Positions 12,973 through 20,756 of a stretch of 64,000 bases of DNA are shown here, one piece after another. The position numbers were made by a program, and so were the translations under genes. The notes below the pieces were generated by a model, which worked only from the letters and a program-made list of their open reading frames with translations, ran no database searches and had not been told where the DNA came from. Position 1 is the stretch's first letter, and each line of letters begins with the position of its first letter. Origin of the DNA: Actinokineospora enzanensis DSM 44649 (GTDB lineage: Bacteria > Actinomycetota > Actinomycetes > Mycobacteriales > Pseudonocardiaceae); assembly GCF_000374445.1 (NCBI RefSeq), contig NZ_KB894404.1, forward strand, positions 372,001-436,000. The letters are read 5' to 3'.

Positions 12973-14148
12973 TCACCACTCCACCGGCAGGGAGTGCACT
13001 CCGAAGAGGACACCGTCGTACTTGAACGGCAGCTCCTCCACCGGAGTCGCGAGCCGCAGCGTCGGCACGCGCTCGAACAGCTTGCGATACGCGATCTCCA
13101 GCTCCACCCGGACCAGGTTCTGCCCCAGGCACTGGTGGATCCCGTACCCGAACGCCACGTGCTGCCGCGTGGTCCGCGCCGGGTTGAACTCGTGCGGGCA
13201 GGCGAAGACCTTCTCGTCGTAGTTGGCCGCCGCGACCAACGGGACGATCCCCTCGCCCGCCTTCACCAGCTGCCCGGCGATCTCCACGTCTTCCACGGCC
13301 ACCCGCAACGACACCAGGTCGGCCACCGAGTGGAACCGGAGGACCTCCTCGATCACCCGGTCATCCGAGATCCACTCGGGGAGCTGCAGCAGCGTCACCA
13401 CGCCGAGCGCGATGTTGTTCGCCGTGGTCTCGTGCCCGGCGATCAACAACAGCGACAGCACCCCGGACAGCTCCTCCGGGTCGATGGCCCCGGTGGCCAG
13501 CAGCCTGCTGATCAGGTCGTCGCCCGGCCAACTCTGCTTGATCGCGATCAACCGGTTGATGTAGCGGAGCAGTTCCCGGGTGGCGGTGTCGCGTTCCTGG
13601 TCGGTCGAGGACCGGATGTCGACCAGCGTGCGGGTCCGGGACTCGAAGAACTCCCGGTCCACCGGCGGCACGCCGAGCAGCGACGAGATGACCAGCGACG
13701 GCACCGGCAGCGCGAAGTCCGCCACCAGGTCCGCGGGCGACCCGGCGGCCAGCAGGGCGTCCAGGCAGTCGTCCACCGTGCGCTCGATCGCCGGGCGCAG
13801 GTCCCGGATCTTGCGGACGGTGAACTCCGGGATGAGCGCCTTGCGGAACCGGTCGTGCTCCGGCGAGTCCAGGCCGACGAACCAGCCGGGGATCTGGTCC
13901 TGCCTGGGCACGCCGATGGTCTCGTTGATGTTCGGGAAGTTCGGGTGCATCGGGTTGGAGCTGATCTTGGGGTTGGTCAGCACGGCGCGCACGTCCTCGT
14001 GCCGGGTGACCAGCCAGACCTGCTTCCCGTTCGGCAGGTGCGACAGCGTGAGCCCGGCCCGGCCGCGGTAGTCGTCGTACACCGGCGGCGGGAAGGGCTC
14101 GCCGGGCGTGCGCAGCGGGAAGTCGATGGTCGTGGCGGTCTTCTCCAT
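12973..14148 (-). CDS. Cytochrome P450, probable polyene methyl-to-carboxyl oxidase
   Basis: 391 residues. Visible are the I-helix AGHETTANN, the ExxR in EEVLRF and the heme loop FGYGIHQCLGQNLVRVELE with the cysteine thiolate. In polyene clusters the P450 beside the mycosamine genes (AmphN, NysN, FscP) oxidises an exocyclic macrolactone methyl to a carboxyl. The operon order glycosyltransferase-aminotransferase-P450 supports that role here, but substrate assignment is inference. No ferredoxin gene lies next to it, although polyene clusters often have one; the partner may be off the window. It starts 22 bases after the aminotransferase stop. Confidence 0.9.
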   Translation of the reverse strand: MEKTATTIDFPLRTPGEPFPPPVYDDYRGRAGLTLSHLPNGKQVWLVTRHEDVRAVLTNPKISSNPMHPNFPNINETIGVPRQDQIPGWFVGLDSPEHDRFRKALIPEFTVRKIRDLRPAIERTVDDCLDALLAAGSPADLVADFALPVPSLVISSLLGVPPVDREFFESRTRTLVDIRSSTDQERDTATRELLRYINRLIAIKQSWPGDDLISRLLATGAIDPEELSGVLSLLLIAGHETTANNIALGVVTLLQLPEWISDDRVIEEVLRFHSVADLVSLRVAVEDVEIAGQLVKAGEGIVPLVAAANYDEKVFACPHEFNPARTTRQHVAFGYGIHQCLGQNLVRVELEIAYRKLFERVPTLRLATPVEELPFKYDGVLFGVHSLPVEW

Positions 14149-14170
14149 GGTGCCCGTTTCCGTTCGGTGG

Positions 14171-15229
14171 TCAGTCCACGCCGTAGAAGCCGCGGATGGT
14201 GCCCGAGATGAAGTCCTGGTCGGCGGCCGTCAGCGAGGTGTAGGTCGGCAGGTACAGCCCGTCCTCGCTGAACCGGGTGGCGTTGAGCGACGGCCAGACC
14301 GGGTCGAGGTAGCCGGGTTGCCTGCTCATCGCCTTGAAGAACAGCCGGGTCTCGATGCCGTGGTCGGCCAGGTGCGCGCGCAGCTCCTCCCGCCGCTCCG
14401 CGCGCACGTCGTACATCCACAGCACGTCCCGGCGCGGCATCAGGGTGATCCCGGGGACGTCCTTGAGCCCGAGGTCGTAGCGGGACTCGATCTCCCGGCG
14501 CGCGGCCAGGATCTCGTCCAGCCGCTCGGTCTGGGCCAGCGCCACGGCGGCCTGCATGGCGGTCATCCGGAAGTTGTAGGCCAGCTTCTTGTGCAGGAAG
14601 CTGTGGTCGGTGGTGAACGCCATGCCGCGCAGGTGCGCCAGCTGCCCGGCCAGCCGCGGGTCGTCGGTGAGGCATACCCCGCCCTCGCCTGCGGTCACGA
14701 TCTTGTTGGCGAACAGCGAGTAGCAGGCGATGTCGCCGACCGGGCGCAGGCCGTGTGCCTCCGCCGAGTCCTCCACCACCCGCAGGTTGTACTGGAAGGC
14801 GATGTCCATGATCGGGTCCATCGCGCAGTGCCTGCCGTAGACGTGCACCGGCATGATCGCCTTGGTCCGCGCGGTGATCTTCTCCTCGATCCGCGCCACG
14901 TCGATGTTGAGGTCGTCCGCGCAGTCCACGAACACCGGGGTGGCGCCGGTGTAGGTGACCGCCCAGGCGGAGGCGATCATGGTGAACTCGGGCACGATCA
15001 CCTCGTCGCCCGGCCCGATGCCCAGCGCCCGCAGCGCCAGGGTGAGCGCGGTGGTCCCGGACGAGCAGGCGACGCCGTGCGCGCTGCCATGGTGGTCGGC
15101 GAACGCCCGTTCGAACCGCTGTACATACGGGCCCTGGGAGGAGATCCACCCGGCGTTCACCGCGTCGGTGACGTAGTCGAGTTCGCGTCCGTCCAGGCAC
15201 GGCTTGGAGACGGGATAGGTGAACGCCAT
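14171..15229 (-). CDS. DegT/DnrJ/EryC1 sugar aminotransferase, probable mycosamine (GDP-3-keto-6-deoxymannose) aminotransferase
   Basis: 352 residues of the PLP-dependent sugar aminotransferase family. The internal aldimine lysine lies in YSLFANKIVTAGEGG near residue 175, and the VVEDSAEAHG aspartate contacts the PLP ring nitrogen. The start at 15229 follows a GGAGG site 5 bases upstream and gives MAFTYPVSKP, a normal N terminus; longer readings are out-of-frame shadow of the glycosyltransferase. Its place between a GT1 glycosyltransferase and a P450 matches the FscMII/NysDII/AmphDII position, so mycosamine formation is the likely job. The GDP-mannose 4,6-dehydratase also needed is not in the window. 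Confidence 0.9.
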   Translation of the reverse strand: MAFTYPVSKPCLDGRELDYVTDAVNAGWISSQGPYVQRFERAFADHHGSAHGVACSSGTTALTLALRALGIGPGDEVIVPEFTMIASAWAVTYTGATPVFVDCADDLNIDVARIEEKITARTKAIMPVHVYGRHCAMDPIMDIAFQYNLRVVEDSAEAHGLRPVGDIACYSLFANKIVTAGEGGVCLTDDPRLAGQLAHLRGMAFTTDHSFLHKKLAYNFRMTAMQAAVALAQTERLDEILAARREIESRYDLGLKDVPGITLMPRRDVLWMYDVRAERREELRAHLADHGIETRLFFKAMSRQPGYLDPVWPSLNATRFSEDGLYLPTYTSLTAADQDFISGTIRGFYGVD

Positions 15230-15252
15230 GCGGTCCTCCGTGGGGATGGGGG

Positions 15253-16623
15253 TCAGGCCAGCGCGGGCAGCCCGAGGAGTACGTCGGCGGCCGCCGCGCG
15301 CCCGCCCGCGGCCCGCGACAGCGCGCCGAGCCGCTCCGCGTTCCGCCGGAACGAGGGGTCGTCGAGCACCCGGGTGAGCTTGTCGACCACGTCGTCGGGG
15401 TCCATGTCCTGCGGCCGGTCGAGAGTGAGGCTGAAGCCCATGTCCCGGCCACGCACGGCCTGGTCGAAGCAGTCCACCCAGAGCGGCCGCATCACCTGCG
15501 GCTTGCCGAAGTGCACGCCCTCGTGGAAGCCGTTGCCGCCGCCGTGCGTGAAGAACACCTTGACGTTCGGGTGCGCCAGCACGTCGAGCTGCGAGGGCAC
15601 CCAGCTCTCGATCCGCAGGTTGTCGGGCAGCGCCCCGGGCAGCAGGTGCTGCTGTTCGGCGGGCAGCCGCCACAGGAACTGGTGCCGCCCGTCGAGCCTG
15701 CGCGCCACCTCCACCAGCGACCCGACCTGCTCCCGGGTCAGCCGGGTGATCGTGCCGAACCCCATGTAGACCACGGACGACCGGGCGTCCAGCCAGCGGG
15801 CCACGTCGTCGTCGCCCGAGGTCTCCGGCAGCGGCGGCACCATGGCGCCGACCAGCCGCATCTTGTCCGGCACGGTGAACGGGTAGTCCAGCTCGGCGAT
15901 CGAGTTGCACAGCACCACCTCGGCCCGCTCGACCCTGGTCATCGGGTTGGGCGGCGCGATCCCCAGCTCCTTGCGGATCCGCGCGTCCTCCGCGACGACC
16001 TTGCCCATGGCCGGGTTGACGAACATCAGCAGCGTGCGCAGCTTGAACAGCCGGTTCTGCATCCGCTGCCAGGGGTTCATGGCCTGCGGCAGCCCGGAGT
16101 GCGGCACCGGGAAGTCCTTCGGCGTGTACGACTTGGCGAACGGGTTGTACGAGGTCAACAGGTTGCTCGGCAGGAACGGCACGCTCAGCACGAACGGGAT
16201 GTCCCGCACCAGGCACAGGTCGACCGCGAACGAGCTGACACAGTCGATCACCATCAGCGCGGGCTGCACCTTGTCCACGACCGCTTCCAGCGCCCGGTAC
16301 TTGCGCGCCTGCACCTCCGGCCGGTAGGTCTGCCGGATCACCGCCCGGTGCGCCCGGAACCGCGACGACTGCGTGACCTCCCGGTACACCTCGTCGTCCC
16401 AGGTCACGGCCGACAGCTCGGTGACCACCTCGCCCAGCGAGGCGAACTCCACCGCCGTCGTGCCCGACAGCCCCTCCACCTCGGCCCGCCGGTGCTCGTC
16501 GGTGGCGAACCAGAGGTTCTCCACCCCCCGTCGCGCCAGCTCACCCGCCAGCACCAGCATCGGGTTCAACAGCCCGCTCTCCGGAAGACTGACGAACAAC
16601 ATCGGCCGCTGACCGGACTCCAT
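15253..16623 (-). CDS. GT1-family glycosyltransferase, probable mycosaminyltransferase
   Basis: 456 residues with a GT-B fold. The C-terminal donor-binding signature FFTHGGGNGFHEGVHFGKP is clear. The N terminus (MLFVSLPESGLLNPML) has the loop typical of the acceptor domain. The ATG at 16623 follows a GGAGGGG site; an in-frame extension to 16791 has no better start. It heads a three-gene operon (23-base and 22-base gaps) with the aminotransferase and P450. By analogy to FscMI/NysDI it should attach mycosamine to the macrolactone (inference). It probably marks the right edge of the polyene cluster, because the next genes are unrelated. Confidence 0.88.
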   Translation of the reverse strand: MESGQRPMLFVSLPESGLLNPMLVLAGELARRGVENLWFATDEHRRAEVEGLSGTTAVEFASLGEVVTELSAVTWDDEVYREVTQSSRFRAHRAVIRQTYRPEVQARKYRALEAVVDKVQPALMVIDCVSSFAVDLCLVRDIPFVLSVPFLPSNLLTSYNPFAKSYTPKDFPVPHSGLPQAMNPWQRMQNRLFKLRTLLMFVNPAMGKVVAEDARIRKELGIAPPNPMTRVERAEVVLCNSIAELDYPFTVPDKMRLVGAMVPPLPETSGDDDVARWLDARSSVVYMGFGTITRLTREQVGSLVEVARRLDGRHQFLWRLPAEQQHLLPGALPDNLRIESWVPSQLDVLAHPNVKVFFTHGGGNGFHEGVHFGKPQVMRPLWVDCFDQAVRGRDMGFSLTLDRPQDMDPDDVVDKLTRVLDDPSFRRNAERLGALSRAAGGRAAAADVLLGLPALA

Positions 16624-16852
16624 GATCGACCCCTCCGGAGACGTCGCACTGCGGGCATGCCTGGCCGCACCCGACCTTGATCTCACGACCCGCCCCAGGG
16701 AAATCCTTAGATGCCGCCGCCCGCCCCGGCGCGGACCACCCGGTCGGCACCCCGACCGGATGAACCACCGCCGTTTCCGAGCACGGAACAACCCGGGAAT
16801 TCAACCAGCCGGAATGAGGCATCCCGCCGAAAGGCGCCCCTACCTTCGCCCT

Positions 16853-17941
16853 GTGACACTCCCCAGAACCCCTCTCCCGCGCGCGGTCGCGATCCTCGTC
16901 GGAATGGCGGCCCTCGTCATCGTCATCGCGGGCATGTCGGTGGCCGCCTGGCTCATCGCCCCGCTCGTCCTCGCCCTGGTCATCGTCATCGGCCTGAGCC
17001 CGGCCCCGCGCTGGCTGCGCGCCCGTGGCGTGCCCGCCTGGCTGACCACCACGATCCTGGTCGTCCTCGTCTACGCGGTCCTGGCGCTGATCGTGTTCGT
17101 GCTGGTCGTCTCCATCGCCCGGCTGGCCGAGATCCTGCCCGGCTACTCCCGCCAGGCGACCGAGTTCGTCGACCACCTCGCCCGGTTCCTGGCCCGCTTC
17201 GGCGTGGACCGCCAACAGGTGCACGACGCCCTGAACGGGATCGACCTCGACCGGCTGGCGAGCTTCTTCGGCTCGCTGCTGGACGCCGTCACCGGGATCG
17301 GCGGCGGACTGGTCTTCCTGCTCTCCCTGTTGCTGTTCCTCAGCATCGACGCCGCCAGCGCCGACGACCGGTTCGACATCGTGGCGAAGGACCGCCCCTA
17401 CATCGCCCGGTCGCTCACCGGGTTCGTCCGCGACACCCGCCAGTACCTCTGGGTGACCACGATCTTCGGCTTCCTCATCGCCGTCCTGGACACCGTCGGC
17501 CTGATGTTCCTGGACATCCCGCTGCCCATCCTCTGGGGCGTGCTGTCGTTCATCACCAACTACATCCCCAACATCGGTTTCCTGCTCGGCGTCGCCCCAC
17601 CGGCGCTGCTCGGCTTGCTGGCGGGCGGCTGGCAGCTCATGCTGGGCGTGATCGTGTTGTACGCGGTGCTCAACTTCCTGCTCCAGTCGGTCGTCCAACC
17701 GCGCTTCGTCGGCGACGCGGTGGGCCTGTCCGGGACCACGACCTTCGTGTCGCTGATCCTGTGGAGCTGGGTGCTCGGCCCGCTCGGCGCGATCCTGGCC
17801 GTGCCGCTGACCCTCCTCGCCAAGGCGCTGCTGGTCGACGTCGACCCTCGGGCGCGGTGGGTGCACGCGCTGGTGGCCAGCGGGCAGCGGTTGCGGCTGG
17901 ACGAGGAGGACGACGGTGGCGTTCGGCGAGGTGGTGGGTGA
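16853..17941 (+). CDS. AI-2E family (TqsA/PerM) membrane transporter
   Basis: About 362 residues with eight predicted hydrophobic segments. A C-terminal block of the family type is present (LWGVLSFITNYIPNIGFLLG, PRFVGDAVGL, GPLGAILAVPLTLLAKALL). Family members are putative exporters or channels; the substrate is unknown. The GTG at 16853 is chosen because upstream sequence is charged and lacks family similarity. A TACCTT hexamer 7 bases before it could be a -10 box for a leaderless transcript, which is a guess. The stop overlaps the next gene by 26 bases, so the two are translationally linked. Confidence 0.85.
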   Translation: MTLPRTPLPRAVAILVGMAALVIVIAGMSVAAWLIAPLVLALVIVIGLSPAPRWLRARGVPAWLTTTILVVLVYAVLALIVFVLVVSIARLAEILPGYSRQATEFVDHLARFLARFGVDRQQVHDALNGIDLDRLASFFGSLLDAVTGIGGGLVFLLSLLLFLSIDAASADDRFDIVAKDRPYIARSLTGFVRDTRQYLWVTTIFGFLIAVLDTVGLMFLDIPLPILWGVLSFITNYIPNIGFLLGVAPPALLGLLAGGWQLMLGVIVLYAVLNFLLQSVVQPRFVGDAVGLSGTTTFVSLILWSWVLGPLGAILAVPLTLLAKALLVDVDPRARWVHALVASGQRLRLDEEDDGGVRRGGG

Positions 17942-18512
17942 GCTGCTCCCGCTGGCGGTGGGGGTGGCGGTGAGTCCGGTGCCGGTGCACGCGGTGCTGG
18001 CGATGGCGCCGGAGCGGGCAGGCGGGTTTCGGATCGGGTGGGTGGTCGGTTCGCTGGCCGTGCTGTCGGTGTGTGCGACGGTGCGGGTGCCCGCGGTGTC
18101 CTGGGTGAAGATCGTGCTCGGGGTCGTGTTGTTGGTGCTGTCCGCTTTGCAGTGGCGGCGTCATCAGGCTGTGGATGATCCGCCCGTGTTGCCCAAGTGG
18201 ACTCGCGGGCTGGACGCTGTCGGGGCAGTCAAGGCGACTGCACTGGGGGTCGCCTTGGTGGTGCTCACGCCGAAGAACCTGGTGTTGCTTGTCGCGGGCG
18301 GGTTGGTGTTGGGGGCCGCGGATCTCGGGTTCGTGCAGGACGCGGTCGCCGTGCTGGTGTTCGTGGTTGTCGCCGCGCCGACCGTGGTGATCCCGGCCGA
18401 TCGGTATGGGGATGTGGAGCGGACTCGGGCCTGGTTGGTTCGGGACCATGCTTCGATCACCGCTGTGTTGCTGTTGGTGCTGGGGGTCGTGCTTATCGGC
18501 CGCGGCTTCTGA
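17916..18512 (+). CDS. GAP/Sap-like (sulfolipid-1-addressing-type) membrane protein
   Basis: 198 residues, mostly hydrophobic, with about six membrane segments and the N-terminal motif SPVPVHAVLAMAPERAGG, typical of actinobacterial GAP-family proteins. Members are thought to help export cell-envelope lipids, so the exact role is unknown. The GTG at 17916 follows GAGGAGGA with a 5-base gap. It overlaps the AI-2E gene by 26 bases. Third codon positions are unusually rich in G and T, unlike the C-rich neighbours. Confidence 0.75.
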   Translation: MAFGEVVGELLPLAVGVAVSPVPVHAVLAMAPERAGGFRIGWVVGSLAVLSVCATVRVPAVSWVKIVLGVVLLVLSALQWRRHQAVDDPPVLPKWTRGLDAVGAVKATALGVALVVLTPKNLVLLVAGGLVLGAADLGFVQDAVAVLVFVVVAAPTVVIPADRYGDVERTRAWLVRDHASITAVLLLVLGVVLIGRGF

Positions 18513-18555
18513 GCTGCGCGGGTTCGACGGCGGTCGACCTGTTTCGTAGGACACG

Positions 18556-18588
18556 CCGATGGCCCGGCCGTCGCGGCCGGGCCATCGG
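18556..18588. terminator. Convergent terminator hairpin
   Basis: A perfect 15-bp inverted repeat with a 3-base loop sits between the ends of the GAP-like gene (plus) and the small membrane gene (minus), so it can serve both. Confidence 0.8.
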
Positions 18589-18598
18589 GGTCGACGGT

Positions 18599-19036
18599 TC
18601 AGGCGACCTCTCTGCCGTAGACGACGACGGCCCAGATGACGACCACGTCCAGGACGATCGCGATGATCGACCAGACGGGATACGCGGGCAGGAATGCCAG
18701 CTGGGTCAGGGCATTGATCCCGGCCAGCACCACCGCCGCCACCCGGGCCCAGATGGCGCCGGTGAACAACGCGAAACCGGCCAGCGTCACCACGATCCCG
18801 ACGATGAGGTGCAGCCATCCCCAGCCGGTCAGGTCGAACACGAGCAGGCGGCCCGCGGTGACTGTGTAGTACTCGTCCTGGAACAGGGCCACGAGGCCGT
18901 TCACGACGGTGAACAACCCCACGAGGATCATCATCACCGCGCCGAACCAGATCCAGCCGACCCAGGCCGAGTCACGGCGGGGGTAGTAACCGTCGTCATC
19001 GGTGCGTGTCTGTTCGACCGTGCGGTACATACTCAT
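18599..19036 (-). CDS. DUF7144-type four-helix membrane protein
   Basis: 145 residues. A short polar N terminus is followed by four hydrophobic segments (WIWFGAVMMILVGLFTVVNG, WLHLIVGIVVTLAGFALFTG, VAAVVLAGINALTQLAFLP, IIAIVLDVVVIWAVVVYG). Such proteins are common in actinomycetes and have no proven function. The ATG at 19036 is preceded by GGAG about 10 bases upstream; the longer frame to 19690 is a shadow of the next gene. It sits with a DUF1269-like and a GAF-ANTAR gene on the same strand, a set often linked to envelope or osmotic stress, which is only a suggestion. Confidence 0.75.
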   Translation of the reverse strand: MSMYRTVEQTRTDDDGYYPRRDSAWVGWIWFGAVMMILVGLFTVVNGLVALFQDEYYTVTAGRLLVFDLTGWGWLHLIVGIVVTLAGFALFTGAIWARVAAVVLAGINALTQLAFLPAYPVWSIIAIVLDVVVIWAVVVYGREVA

Positions 19037-19224
19037 CTCAGGTAGCTCCCGTCCCTGTTGTGAACCTGCGTTCCGGTTGTTTTCGTCACTTCCTCCTCCA
19101 GGGGTTCCAGGACCGCTGTGAACGGCCCAGAGACGGGAACCTGCTCGGGGCAGGTTCCCGCCCCGGTGCCGATGGCACTGCCGCACGACAACATCCCCGC
19201 GACACCACCGTCGGCCGCCGTTGC

Positions 19225-19707
19225 TCAGGCGAAGGCCATGCGCAGGGCGCTCTCCTGCTCGTCGGACAGGTTGGTGTGCACGAGCTCGGCCTCCTCGCCG
19301 GGGAACTCCTCGCGGAACCGGTCGAGGACGACGTCCTCGGTCATCAGGAACAGGGCCGAGGAGCCCGGTCCCACGGTGGCCCGCACCTCGTCGATGAAGC
19401 GGTCGTCGATGCCGATGTCGGTGAACTTGCCGCCCAGCGCGCCGGTCGCGGCGCCGATGGCCGCGCCGATCAGCGGCATGAAGAACAGGATGCCGAACAG
19501 CATGCCCCAGAACGTGCCGGTGAGGGCGCCGGAGCCGACCAGGCTGTGCAGCTGCCGAGTGCGCGGCTTCTTGTCCCCGACGGGCCACGTCACGACCGCG
19601 GCGTCGACCAGGGTGAGTGTTCCCTCCCGCCGCATCCGCTCCAGGGAGCGTTGGGCTTGCTCGGCACCCTCGGCCGTGTGGAACTTCCATACCGTCAAGG
19701 TGGTCAT
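19225..19707 (-). CDS. DUF1269-family membrane-associated protein
   Basis: 160 residues. The N-terminal soluble part (TTLTVWKFHTAEGAEQA) is followed by a glycine-rich hydrophobic hairpin (WGMLFGILFFMPLIGAAIGA) and a C-terminal soluble tail (FIDEVRATVGPGSSALFLMT). This layout matches the DUF1269 family, whose biochemical role is unknown. The ATG at 19707 has a GAAAGGA site 5 bases upstream, which decides against the earlier in-frame start at 19758. The 188 bases downstream of it show no gene. Confidence 0.75.
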   Translation of the reverse strand: MTTLTVWKFHTAEGAEQAQRSLERMRREGTLTLVDAAVVTWPVGDKKPRTRQLHSLVGSGALTGTFWGMLFGILFFMPLIGAAIGAATGALGGKFTDIGIDDRFIDEVRATVGPGSSALFLMTEDVVLDRFREEFPGEEAELVHTNLSDEQESALRMAFA

Positions 19708-19795
19708 GCGTGTCCTTTCTGGACTTGTCGAGCCGCTGACCACCTCAGCGTCGGCCACCGCCGCGGGCGCCTCTTCGTCCGGGCCGGGTGAACGA

Positions 19796-19978
19796 TCAGG
19801 GCAGGGCGCGGATCATGTCCGCGAACACGCGCAGCAGCAGGGGCGCGTCCAGCACGCTGAGCAGGACGGTCGCGACCGGGTCCGGCGGGTCCCCGGGGGC
19901 GGCCGACCGTTTCACCGAGGCCAGCAGCACCACCAGGAACAACACCGTCGTCAGGGACTTCGCCCGCCGGGATCTCAC
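19796..19978 (-). CDS. Small hydrophobic protein coupled to the GAF-ANTAR gene
   Basis: A 60-residue reading frame starts at a GTG whose last two bases begin the TGA of the gene upstream (GTGA overlap, 19975-19978). It has one strong hydrophobic stretch (SLTTVLFLVVLLASVK) after basic residues and a second weaker one near the end. I do not recognise a family. The coupling is the main evidence that it is translated; without that it would be a weak call. Confidence 0.45.
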   Translation of the reverse strand: MRSRRAKSLTTVLFLVVLLASVKRSAAPGDPPDPVATVLLSVLDAPLLLRVFADMIRALP

Positions 19979-20667
19979 TCCCGCTCCTGTTCGGCCTCGC
20001 GCACCAGGCGGTCCGCGGCGGACTCCACCGGCGCGTCGGTCGCGACACCGAGTTCGCGCAGCATCTCCCACGCGGTCGCGCTGTCGGTGCCGTGCCGGGC
20101 GACCAGTACGCCTTTCGCCTGTTCCACCACGTCCCGCCCGTGCAACAGGTCCAGCGCGCGGTCGGTTCCGGTGCGCGGACCCGCGGTCGCGACGAGCGCG
20201 GCCACGCCCGCCGCGACCAGTCGCTCGTGTCTGCGCAGCACCGCCTGGGCCGCCGCGGTCGGCGGTTCCGGCAGGTACACCGCGAGCACGAGCCTGCTGC
20301 CGTTGTCCCGCAGGCCGGGCAGCGCCGCGGCGCCCCGGACGGCGCGCAGCGCGTCCGCCCGGTTCGGCGCGCCCGCCGCGGCGCGGTCCAGGGACAGGCC
20401 CGGCCAGCGCCGGTCGCCCCAGAGGTCGGCGGTGGACACCGGGGCCCCGCCCAGCGCCGCCTCGGCGCTGGGCCCGGTGTTCGCGCGCTGCTGGGTCTCC
20501 TCCAGCGCGCGTCCCACCCCCCGACCCGCGAACACCACGGGTCGCGGGTGCGGGCTGCGCGGCCGCGGCGCGCTCACCGACACCCCGAGCGCGCCGGGCA
20601 GGTCACCGCTGATGCCGTGCAGCACCACCCGCATGAGTCCTTCCAGCCAGGAGTCCTTCGTCCGCAC
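19975..20667 (-). CDS. GAF-ANTAR domain RNA-binding regulator
   Basis: 230 residues. Roughly residues 5-150 resemble a GAF sensor (FAGRGVGRALEETQQRANTG, WPGLSLDRAAAG). Residues 165-210 form an ANTAR domain (DLLHGRDVVEQAKGVLVARH, then ATAWEMLRELG). ANTAR proteins bind tandem hairpins in nascent RNA and relieve termination. The GTG at 20667 follows AAAGGAG with a 5-base gap, so the much longer frame to 21450 is shadow. The small hydrophobic gene downstream is coupled to it. The signal sensed is unknown. Confidence 0.8.
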   Translation of the reverse strand: MRTKDSWLEGLMRVVLHGISGDLPGALGVSVSAPRPRSPHPRPVVFAGRGVGRALEETQQRANTGPSAEAALGGAPVSTADLWGDRRWPGLSLDRAAAGAPNRADALRAVRGAAALPGLRDNGSRLVLAVYLPEPPTAAAQAVLRRHERLVAAGVAALVATAGPRTGTDRALDLLHGRDVVEQAKGVLVARHGTDSATAWEMLRELGVATDAPVESAADRLVREAEQERE

Positions 20668-20726
20668 CGTCGCTCCTTTCGCGGAACCGCACTTGCCGAC
20701 GCCAGCCTCCGTGCCCCCGTGCCGGT

Positions 20727-20750
20727 GGTCATCCCCCGCCGTGGATGACC
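20727..20750 (-). terminator. Possible terminator of the large LuxR gene
   Basis: An 8-bp inverted repeat (GGTCATCC/GGATGACC) with an 8-base loop lies 7 bases after the stop of the minus-strand regulator. The stem is short, so confidence is moderate. Confidence 0.5.
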
Positions 20751-20756
20751 GGTGAC

